DNA of 53,417 nucleotides. It comes from a virus. Position 1 is the first letter of the stretch; each line of letters starts with the position of its first letter. Under the pieces are notes generated by a model. That model searched no databases. It saw nothing but the letters and a program-made list of their open reading frames with translations, and had not been told where the DNA came from. Below are positions 8,208 to 15,011 of the stretch, in pieces. The translations under genes and the position numbers were made by a program. The stretch lies in IMG/VR virus record IMGVR_UViG_3300032278_000010, positions 1 through 53,417 of that record. One strand, written 5' to 3'.

Positions 8208-10369
8208 GTGATGTTTTCTCCTCGTTTAGTTAGTTCTTTACTAATAGACTTAACAGTACTATTTCTAAATTGATCCTCAGGTAATGGAGTTTCCAGTTTA
8301 CTGTTAAAATTTTCTAATTTTTCTACAATTTCTCCTAAACCTAAGCCAGCATCTATTAATACCATCCCATATCTGTAGAGATGATTAGCTCGATTACCTG
8401 TTGTAGTATGGTTTATAAACCAACGCTCAATATTACCAACGCCAGTAGCTGTAAGCTTAGCTTTGATTTCATCGGATTTCTTAGTTTCTGGTATAAATAG
8501 TGTCGCGTCTAATACATTCCCCTGGTTATATTCGTATTTACCAGGATGTGAAGCCCACTTTCTAGAGATATCTTTAGCTGCTTCGTCTACAGGAAATGGT
8601 AACCAATCAAGTATATTACGCATGAATCTAGAATAATCATGAGTACCTAGTTTAAGTCTATGTGATAAAGGCAATATTAATCTAAATCGATTTACCTCTT
8701 CAGTATGTCTTTTAGTGGTAGACATTAAAAAAGTATAGTCTTCCAGCAATACTTTAACTGTACTCATCTTAACGTCACCATCACAATCTAATATAAGTAG
8801 ATCGAATCCAGGAATAATATTTTCACTTTTACGATGGCCATTTATAAATGAATGGGCAGTATAGTGATAACCATCAGCTGTAGTAAGTTTATAAAATTGG
8901 TCGAAAGGCGGGTGATCAATTTGATAATCGTAAGCTATGTCTTTACTAATAGCTACGGTTAAACTATTTAAATCTGTTTCAATTAAAGTTTCACCTTTAA
9001 AAAATTCTATATTGTCTATCTCTCGTTTTTTAATAATTATATTATTACGATAGCCAAAAGACATAGCTAAGCTCATTAATTCTGCTCGTTGAACTTCACT
9101 TCCTTTATAAAATTGTAATTCTTCCATTAGTTCATGTTGAGTTACTTCAGTATCCATGTCAGCTAAATAATGAGCTAAACGTTCATAAGAGCCCTGTTTT
9201 CTCATAAGCTTATGAAAAGCTTCTCCTGAATCTTCGACTACACTAATTGCGTAATCTAGATGATCTGTAGTAATTTCTGTTTCATTGTCTACAAAAGCGT
9301 AGGCTCCTGCTAATTTTAATGCTTTATAGTGACGATGATTTAATTCATTTTTTTGAATAGTCATATGATCTTTCATATCGTCTGCTGCTTCTTCAGATCT
9401 CATTTGATATTCAAGTAAATGAATATGGTTTTCTTTTGACATTTGAAGAATTGAATTAACTGGTCTTTTTGCAAAGCTTGCGAATGTTTCTTGGATATCT
9501 TCCATTTCATTAGCTATATCTGGATCAGTCATCTGTTGATAACGTTCTTCTGCTGATGCATATTTAGTTCTATGAGTCTCTGTCGTATATCCAAATAACA
9601 ATCTACGAGCATATCCTATGTCCAACCATTCTTTAAATTCTTCTTCTATCTTTCCACCATCTAATAACTTAGTTGGTGTACCAAACATCATTAAATTAGT
9701 GGGAGTACTACCAGGTAGTTCTTCTGATCGAATACTTTCTTGAGTATTCTTAATAAGTTTCTGCTTAATTAAGCCTACATCGTATAATTCTAGAAATGCA
9801 TTAAGTACGTCTGTATTCGCGGATAGGTTAGAACCTACTTCATCTAGTTCTAGATTCATAGAACCTGCTGCAGCTAATAGAAGTTTCTCTCGCATTTGTT
9901 TAACTGCGGGAGCTGTACCACTGTCGAAGCTAAAAGCTAATTCTCCTAATTTATCAAAAGTTTTTTGAAGTTCTTCTAATTGATAATCACATTCTTCTGG
10001 GAGAGTTCTTTGAGTTTGGCCAATATTAACTCGCCAAGAGGCTTTCTCTTGAGCTAGAAACTGTAAATTTTTATCTGCTTCTTTAGGAAATACATTATTA
10101 AGAAAATCTTTTTTAAAGAAAGCTACGAATTCTCTTTCTAGAATATTAGTAGAGTGTCCTTTACCTGTACCTGATACCATCAAATTGAGTACATAAGTAT
10201 TAACTGGAATTATATCTCTATCATTTGTCTGAATTCTGCATCGCATCATTGAAGCGATTTTAGATAGATAATAACAGGTTAAAATTCTAAAGAAATGTCG
10301 ATTGTCGCTGTTAACTTTCTTAGTTAAAATATCGACTATTCTTTCTGAAAATGGATGGTATTTTTTCAT
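8204..10369 (-). CDS. Primase-helicase: N-terminal DUF3987-like ATPase, C-terminal AEP-like primase
   Basis: 721 residues. The N-terminal ATPase has Walker A SGTGKGHST (66-74) and a Walker B-like LDEVG (175-179), followed by a TPTNLMMFGTPT segment, as in DUF3987-type helicases. The C-terminal part has motifs of archaeo-eukaryotic primases: LDCDGD (527-532, metal-binding Asp pair), STTKRH (550-555) and FRLILPL (562-568). This predicts one protein that unwinds DNA and lays primers for the family A polymerase. Size and context resemble the ~720-aa primase of N4-like phages (family knowledge, not tested). Fusion order and motif III assignment are inference. Confidence 0.65.
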   Translation of the reverse strand: MKKYHPFSERIVDILTKKVNSDNRHFFRILTCYYLSKIASMMRCRIQTNDRDIIPVNTYVLNLMVSGTGKGHSTNILEREFVAFFKKDFLNNVFPKEADKNLQFLAQEKASWRVNIGQTQRTLPEECDYQLEELQKTFDKLGELAFSFDSGTAPAVKQMREKLLLAAAGSMNLELDEVGSNLSANTDVLNAFLELYDVGLIKQKLIKNTQESIRSEELPGSTPTNLMMFGTPTKLLDGGKIEEEFKEWLDIGYARRLLFGYTTETHRTKYASAEERYQQMTDPDIANEMEDIQETFASFAKRPVNSILQMSKENHIHLLEYQMRSEEAADDMKDHMTIQKNELNHRHYKALKLAGAYAFVDNETEITTDHLDYAISVVEDSGEAFHKLMRKQGSYERLAHYLADMDTEVTQHELMEELQFYKGSEVQRAELMSLAMSFGYRNNIIIKKREIDNIEFFKGETLIETDLNSLTVAISKDIAYDYQIDHPPFDQFYKLTTADGYHYTAHSFINGHRKSENIIPGFDLLILDCDGDVKMSTVKVLLEDYTFLMSTTKRHTEEVNRFRLILPLSHRLKLGTHDYSRFMRNILDWLPFPVDEAAKDISRKWASHPGKYEYNQGNVLDATLFIPETKKSDEIKAKLTATGVGNIERWFINHTTTGNRANHLYRYGMVLIDAGLGLGEIVEKLENFNSKLETPLPEDQFRNSTVKSISKELTKRGENIT

Positions 10370-10372
10370 GTA

Positions 10373-10657
10373 TTATTGACCTTTCTTTTCTTCAGTACAT
10401 TGATGTGCAATTGTGAGATAGTTTCTTCCATCTTTATAATTGTCTTCAATCTTTGGGTTCCATGCGGATCTTACAATTTTTAATAAATTCATTTTTAGAG
10501 CATACAAATGTGCAGGATTTATATTGCCTGATTCTTTAGCATATTGATTAAGTGTTTCACACATAGTTGCCCATGTTTCAAAACAACGTTTAGCTGGACC
10601 ATATTTATTAGCTCTATCTTTTATGATTTCTTCATCTGTCATTTCATTATCAGTCAT
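10373..10657 (-). CDS. DUF6378-like phage protein
   Basis: 94 residues from the ATG at 10657, which has a CCAGGAAG ribosome site; an in-frame upstream ATG at 10726 would overlap the preceding gene. The pattern DRANKYGPAKRCFETWA ... ALKMNLLKIVRSAWNPK ... DNYKDGRNYLTIA matches the short helical DUF6378 family common in phages, whose function is unknown. It precedes the primase-helicase by 3 bp. Confidence 0.6.
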   Translation of the reverse strand: MTDNEMTDEEIIKDRANKYGPAKRCFETWATMCETLNQYAKESGNINPAHLYALKMNLLKIVRSAWNPKIEDNYKDGRNYLTIAHQCTEEKKGQ

Positions 10658-10658
10658 A

Positions 10659-10868
10659 TTATCTTCCTGGTGACATGTATCTACTTGCAATCCATAAGCC
10701 AGCATAAAACATGGATATAGCGACAATACAATAAAGTGTGAATATTCCCAGCATTTCGTACCATGCTGGTAAGTTAGAAACTGAATATGTAGTTGATTGT
10801 GTTCCTTGTCGTATATTTAACAGGAGAGTTAATTTATCGCTACTATCACAAGAGTTAAGTACCTTCAT
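10659..10868 (-). CDS. Small single-pass membrane protein
   Basis: 69 residues with one transmembrane helix (about 38-60, MLGIFTLYCIVAISMFYAGL) and a short basic C-terminus. Its start overlaps the upstream small gene by 14 bp. No family recognised; similar small membrane proteins are scattered through this block. Confidence 0.5.
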   Translation of the reverse strand: MKVLNSCDSSDKLTLLLNIRQGTQSTTYSVSNLPAWYEMLGIFTLYCIVAISMFYAGLWIASRYMSPGR

Positions 10869-11013
10869 CTAAACTCCCTTCTTTTATGTCATTAACAAAT
10901 TCAAGAGCTACTTCGATTAGAATTGAATCTTCTTTACTATCTACAGAACCATTCTGAACTTCTTCTAATATTTGTTCTATGTATTCTAGTTTTTTCTGTT
11001 TATTCAGAGCCAT
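10855..11013 (-). CDS. Small acidic protein
   Basis: 52 residues (MALNKQKKLEYIEQILEE...), helical and acidic, overlapping both neighbours slightly (14 bp each). It is read from the sequence because the ORF is short; the tight overlaps and coding-like composition support it. Function unknown. Confidence 0.45.
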   Translation of the reverse strand: MALNKQKKLEYIEQILEEVQNGSVDSKEDSILIEVALEFVNDIKEGSLDEGT

Positions 11014-11464
11014 CTTCCTCCTCCTCTTCCTCCTCTACTTCAATATTTTCAGTAACTAGTTTGATGTAACCATTAGTAGGTACGAGATCTACAATAGCTT
11101 TCTGACTAGCTTGACCTAAAGTAGAGATCCATACTGGAGCGTTAATTTGCATAACATGATCTTTGTAGAATTCATCAAAATGATCTGCAGTTATAAATGA
11201 TTTTCCTACGGCGTCTTCACATTCCTTAAGGAATTCAGCAACAGTAACTGGTTCTTCAACTGGTTCAAATGCTAAATCAGTATGATACCCAAAGTAACTA
11301 TGAGATTTACCTGGGTAATGCTTATCAGTTATTTTTACAAGTAGCCCAACGCGTTCTCTCTGTAACGCTTTTATTAGACCACTTAGAGACATTTGATATT
11401 TTGCACGATGTTTATATCTAGGTATGCTTTTTTTTATTTCGTCCATTATTTTTTTAGAATCCAT
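11000..11464 (-). CDS. Conserved phage protein with acidic tail
   Basis: 154 residues. The middle (GLLVKITDKHYPGKSHSYFG, then TVAEFLKECEDAVGKSF and APVWISTLG) resembles a widespread uncharacterised phage family with an EFL..C/..A.G pattern. The last 13 residues are almost all Glu and Asp. Such tails often mimic DNA or mediate interactions, but no role can be assigned. The ATG overlaps the preceding small gene by 11 bp. Confidence 0.6.
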   Translation of the reverse strand: MDSKKIMDEIKKSIPRYKHRAKYQMSLSGLIKALQRERVGLLVKITDKHYPGKSHSYFGYHTDLAFEPVEEPVTVAEFLKECEDAVGKSFITADHFDEFYKDHVMQINAPVWISTLGQASQKAIVDLVPTNGYIKLVTENIEVEEEEEEEDGSE

Positions 11465-11621
11465 ATTTTTTCTCCTTTTTAGCTTTATTTATTGATTTCC
11501 CCCAAACTGTCTTTGCAATACTTTTAGCTATTTGTTCATACTTGGCGTCCATCGTCTTCTGTCCATTAATGACATTAGTCAATTCGCCTTTTGAATTAAA
11601 TACTCTAATATCATGAATCAT
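11454..11621 (-). CDS. Small basic protein
   Basis: 55 residues with a basic C-terminus (KSINKAKKEKK), starting inside the stop of the previous ORF (ATGA overlap) and ending 11 bp into the next gene. The AAGGAG upstream is a good ribosome site. Function unknown. Confidence 0.5.
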   Translation of the reverse strand: MIHDIRVFNSKGELTNVINGQKTMDAKYEQIAKSIAKTVWGKSINKAKKEKKYGF

Positions 11622-11764
11622 AATTTCTCCTTTTTAGATTGAAAATGCTTATATTCTTTTATCATTTCTGCTACTAGATCGAAAATTTCATCTAAGTCCT
11701 TTGGGTCTTGTTCTTCTAGTAATTTAGTTAATTCCTCAATTAGAGTATTCTTATGTTTACGCAT
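11618..11764 (-). CDS. Small helical protein
   Basis: 48 residues (MRKHKNTLIEELTKLLEEQD...), an amphipathic helical peptide. It begins 7 bp downstream of the tRNA-like gene on the same strand and is coupled to the next gene by an ATGA overlap. Function unknown. Confidence 0.45.
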   Translation of the reverse strand: MRKHKNTLIEELTKLLEEQDPKDLDEIFDLVAEMIKEYKHFQSKKEKL

Positions 11765-11770
11765 ATAGTG

Positions 11771-11855
11771 TGCCCTTGGGTGGCCTCGAACCACCGACTT
11801 ACCGTTTCTTCTCCTCAGAAGAATACAGTTGCTTTACCAGCTAAGCTACAAGGGC
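11771..11855 (-). tRNA. tRNA with expanded anticodon loop (best reading: Arg, TCT)
   Basis: 85 nt. The acceptor stem GCCCTTG/CAAGGGC is a perfect 7 bp with discriminator A. The D arm is GCTT AGCTGGTA AAGC and the T arm is GGTGG TTCGAGG CCACC (5 bp, canonical TTCGA). The anticodon stem ACTGT/ACGGT closes a 19-nt loop instead of 7 nt. Removing 12 nt leaves ATTCTAA (anticodon TCT). The extra bases can form their own TTCTTCT/AGAAGAA hairpin. CCA is not encoded. The length could suggest a class II tRNA, but no 17-nt anticodon arm plus variable arm fits. It may be intron-bearing, a decayed gene, or a tRNA-like decoy. Confidence 0.75.
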
Positions 11856-11860
11856 ATTAA

Positions 11861-12094
11861 TTATTTGTTTGATTCGTACCCTTGACTTTTTCTTATTCGT
11901 TCAAGTCCTGCTTCGGGAATTCGTCTTTCTTGAGGTTCTAATTTATCGGGGCATTCAAGATAGTCTTGAAATATATCTTTGAATATACTATTAATCATTT
12001 CTTTATAATCATTTTGACCATAATGCTTAATTGTTATTTCACTAACTACTTCCTGACATCTAAGGATGTCCTGTGCTAATTTAAGTACATTCAT
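11861..12094 (-). CDS. Small helical protein upstream of the tRNA
   Basis: 77 residues from the ATG at 12094, chosen over the upstream in-frame codon at 12193 because AAAGGAGAATAT lies directly before it and the upstream part is in the non-coding leader. The sequence is mostly helical and charged (MNVLKLAQDILRCQEV...), with no recognised family. It ends 6 bp before the tRNA. Confidence 0.55.
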   Translation of the reverse strand: MNVLKLAQDILRCQEVVSEITIKHYGQNDYKEMINSIFKDIFQDYLECPDKLEPQERRIPEAGLERIRKSQGYESNK

Positions 12095-12109
12095 ATATTC
12101 TCCTTTTAA

Positions 12110-12431
12110 ATGAATGGCGGATAGTGAGCTACGCAAATGTATCGCTACCGCTTTAATGACCCATAAAACTAGTATTAGCTCCTGGCCAACCAATTAGTAA
12201 GAGGAGTAGCAATGCATATCCTAGTGTCGACTAGCGTCTATGTACAGACCACGTTGGCCAGAATACACACCGCTCAACAATCTTAAGAATCTACCGCCTC
12301 CACTTTCGGCTTCGCAGGCCATAAACCCTTTACTTCCAGAGTATCAGTTTTACAGGGTACGGAGCGACCGCAACTCCCAACTCCTACGGGCTAAGCTTCT
12401 AAGGCTCCTCATTAAGACTATTGTCCCCCTA
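12110..12431 (-). ncRNA. Structured non-coding leader/RNA
   Basis: About 320 nt without a convincing ORF; frames crossing it give Arg/Pro-rich shadow peptides. Read on the - strand it starts at TAGGGGGACA and contains an 8-bp long-range complement (CTGGCCAA with TTGGCCAG), a CTAG-TCGACA-CTAG hairpin and several shorter stems, ending at the ribosome site of the 77-aa gene. It could be a long structured 5' leader or a separate RNA. No match to a known RNA class could be tested. Confidence 0.45.
12422..12431 (-). promoter_or_regulatory. TAGGGGGACA element, copy 1
   Basis: TAGGGGGACA on the - strand, immediately after the stop of the nuclease gene and at the 5' end of a non-coding leader. The same 10-mer recurs at 21879-21888 in an equivalent position. 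T7-type promoters often end in TA followed by G-rich initiation sequence, so a promoter for middle transcription or an RNA-processing site is possible. Only two copies exist in the window. Confidence 0.35.
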
Positions 12432-12434
12432 ATT

Positions 12435-13460
12435 TTATAAATCTAACCTTCCTTCTATTAACATACTTGCAGCTTGTGAACAGATAGGCTGAACTGAGCA
12501 GTATTTACATCGTATAGCCATAGCTGGAAAGTGTTTAACTATTCCAGTTCCTTTTTCAGCTAGATGTACCTGAGCCTCAGTTTCTGGATGTTCATATTTA
12601 TCATATCCAAACACTTTACTGGCTCTATCTGTTTTAGCTGGATTAGCATAATATTTATATTTTTCAGTATTTCTTCTAATCCAAAGATCTTCATTAGTAC
12701 ATTCTGGTAATGATTCTTGAGGTAATGCTATTGCATTAGTAATAGCCTGCAATCTTTGTTTAATAAAATTTTCAGTTTCTTCAATACTCCATAATGGATA
12801 AGATTTAGTTGCTACTTTTAAAGAGGGGTAGTCTTCTTTATTATAGCTTTCTTTTTTAAATTTGCGTTTCTCTGCAATACTCCAGTCTGTAAATAAATAA
12901 TGAATTTGTATATAATCATTAGTAATTTTATCTGGATTTAACCATCTATAAATACTTCCTTGTTTAATATAGTCTTCTTTATTACTTTGATTAACATAAG
13001 CCCATGTGCTTGTAGATTTATAGTCATGAACAGTTCCTTCCATAACTAGATCGTATTTACCAGAAATGATAAATCCGTCGAGTTCTTTTTCAGCTCGTTG
13101 TTCTATATAAATTGGTATTTCCCCGGGGTTTACTTCTTCTGGGTTAACTCTGAGAGTATCTATAACATTGTCAGAAGCCCCAAATAATTCCAAAGCTTTT
13201 ACTACGTTATTTCGATTTGACCATGCAGCTTCACATGCTGAATGTAAAGCATTACCCATAGTTGAGGCTATTAAGTCTGAGACTTCTACAGTTTTCTGTG
13301 ACTCAGGATTTTGCTTTCGTAATACTATTTCACGTAAGGGTTTAAGTAAACCTGTAGCGCTGATTGAATTAGATCTATTATCATAGTCATAATTGTCATG
13401 CATTAGAAATACAGCTAATGGTAATGACACATTATTCTTATTTGTAAATTCAAATGCCAT
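12435..13460 (-). CDS. PD-(D/E)XK nuclease, Cas4/RecB-like
   Basis: 341 residues. Nuclease motifs run in order: GNALHSACEAAW (~69-80), then GKYDLVMEGTVHDYKST (~134-150), which supplies the Asp and the D-x-K catalytic pair. A C-terminal CKYCSVQPIC cluster recalls the iron-sulfur cysteines of Cas4/AddB-type nucleases, though only three C-terminal cysteines are clear. Predicted role: exonuclease in replication or host DNA breakdown, alongside the helicase and DNA polymerase just upstream on the same strand. The start overlaps the 86-aa gene by 11 bp. Confidence 0.7.
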   Translation of the reverse strand: MAFEFTNKNNVSLPLAVFLMHDNYDYDNRSNSISATGLLKPLREIVLRKQNPESQKTVEVSDLIASTMGNALHSACEAAWSNRNNVVKALELFGASDNVIDTLRVNPEEVNPGEIPIYIEQRAEKELDGFIISGKYDLVMEGTVHDYKSTSTWAYVNQSNKEDYIKQGSIYRWLNPDKITNDYIQIHYLFTDWSIAEKRKFKKESYNKEDYPSLKVATKSYPLWSIEETENFIKQRLQAITNAIALPQESLPECTNEDLWIRRNTEKYKYYANPAKTDRASKVFGYDKYEHPETEAQVHLAEKGTGIVKHFPAMAIRCKYCSVQPICSQAASMLIEGRLDL

Positions 13461-13710
13461 ATATTAACCTTTCTGTTTTAAGGATATTTAAATGTTGTTT
13501 ATAATTAGTACCTTTAGGCAGATCTGTTAATAACATTACGCAGTCTGCTTCAGCTGCTTTTTTCCAATCTTTTATTGTACCGCTAGAATCCACCCAATCT
13601 CTTCTGAATAAACATTCGTCAAATGGTATATCGTACCATCTAGGAAGCCATTGATCTTTTATATTAGGATTAATGATTCCACCTATACATAAATACTTAT
13701 ATTTTTTCAT
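13450..13710 (-). CDS. Small protein with a Rossmann-like C-terminal pattern
   Basis: 86 residues. IGGIINPNI near the N-terminus and AADCVMLLTDLPKGTNYKQ (~54-72) recall the DUF4406/deoxyribosyltransferase-like fold (ADAVVLL..W..S.GA), but the conserved Glu is not obvious, so this is weak. It overlaps the helicase stop by 4 bp. Confidence 0.45.
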   Translation of the reverse strand: MKKYKYLCIGGIINPNIKDQWLPRWYDIPFDECLFRRDWVDSSGTIKDWKKAAEADCVMLLTDLPKGTNYKQHLNILKTERLIYGI

Positions 13711-15011
13711 GAGTTTATATACACGTTTTCGCTGGCTCTAGTTAAAGCAACATAGAATAGCCGTGCTTTAGTAATTTTATCTCTACATTTATCTATATTT
13801 GTTTTGTCAATAAATACAGCTGGGAATGTTCCACCTTGAGCTTTATGAGTCGTACCTGCAAAAGGTGGGCGTAAATCTGCTAAAGCATTTTTAATATCAT
13901 AATAGTGTACCCAATGTGATTTATCTTTTTCTTTGATAGCTTGTTTCTTATATTCAGCTAAAACTTTATTAGCGGCTGTAGGCGTGATAGGTGAGAATAC
14001 TTTTTTAACATCAGTTTTAAGATACTCACAAAAGTCTCCTCGTACTGTTACTAAATAGCCAGGAATACCCATATATTCTGCATCTTCATATTGCATAACG
14101 CGGATTGTTTCATTATTAGTTAATATTATTTTTTCGGATTCCATCACTACGCTATTAGCAATTAGTATTTCCCCGGGATAAAAAGGTTGCACTACATCTT
14201 CTAAAAAATATGAAGCTTTACGAATCATAGCATTATAATTAATTGCGGATTCGTTAGTATATGTACATAGAGGCACATCCACATAAGTTCCTACAGTATA
14301 GTTCATATATTTACTAACAAATTTCGATACAAAATCTGTATGTGGTAATACATGAATACCGTTTCCATTATTATTAACTAAGCTTTCCAGTGTAGGTTCG
14401 ACACTAATATTTCCTTTTATATATTCACGAAATTCGGTAGCTTTAGCTAGAATTGGATTATCTTTAAGTTGTCTGTGAATTGTAGTAAGGGTAAAGGTAG
14501 GTAATGAACCATCGAAGATACAACATTTATCTTTTGGAGGAGGAAGTTGATAGTTATCTCCTACAAATAGTAATTTTAAATTCTTTTTCTTAACTATATC
14601 TACGATAGCTTTTAAAAATGAATTACCAATCATAGAAGCTTCGTCAATAATAACTAAAGATCCTGGTTTAATTTTACAACTGCCAGAAGATGTAATTAAT
14701 TCTTTACCTGAAGCACTAACAGTAGGACGTAGTTTAAATAATTTATGCGCAGTGGTAGTTTGGTCCTTTCCAATTAATACTATAGTATCGGCTAGTACAC
14801 GAGCTGCTCTATGAGTGCTTGCACACAAAGCTACTGGGATCATATCGTTAATATCTTTAGCTCGTTCTATAATTTCTCCTATTACGGTAGTCTTACCAGT
14901 ACCCGCCGATCCGGTAAGAACAGCTATTTTATGCGTATAAGATATTAGGTGAAGTTGTAACGTGTCACATATACCACTTATCGCATCAAGCTGATCTTGT
15001 GAAAAGTTCAT
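13707..15011 (-). CDS. SF1B DNA helicase, Dda/RecD2-like
   Basis: 434 residues, the length of T4 Dda. Motif I GSAGTGKTT is near residue 34; Ia is ASTHRAA; II is IIDEAS; III is VGDNYQLPP; V is THKAQGGTF; VI is FYVALTRA at the C-terminus. It would translocate 5'-3' on single strands and assist replication or recombination. The start overlaps the DNA polymerase stop by 26 bp, so the two are probably co-translated. All key motifs are intact. Confidence 0.88.
   Translation of the reverse strand: MNFSQDQLDAISGICDTLQLHLISYTHKIAVLTGSAGTGKTTVIGEIIERAKDINDMIPVALCASTHRAARVLADTIVLIGKDQTTTAHKLFKLRPTVSASGKELITSSGSCKIKPGSLVIIDEASMIGNSFLKAIVDIVKKKNLKLLFVGDNYQLPPPKDKCCIFDGSLPTFTLTTIHRQLKDNPILAKATEFREYIKGNISVEPTLESLVNNNGNGIHVLPHTDFVSKFVSKYMNYTVGTYVDVPLCTYTNESAINYNAMIRKASYFLEDVVQPFYPGEILIANSVVMESEKIILTNNETIRVMQYEDAEYMGIPGYLVTVRGDFCEYLKTDVKKVFSPITPTAANKVLAEYKKQAIKEKDKSHWVHYYDIKNALADLRPPFAGTTHKAQGGTFPAVFIDKTNIDKCRDKITKARLFYVALTRASENVYINS

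Noticed and set aside
12240-12440. 66-aa ORF on the + strand.
   Set aside because: Lies over the structured leader, composition is shadow-like and the neighbouring genes are on the other strand.
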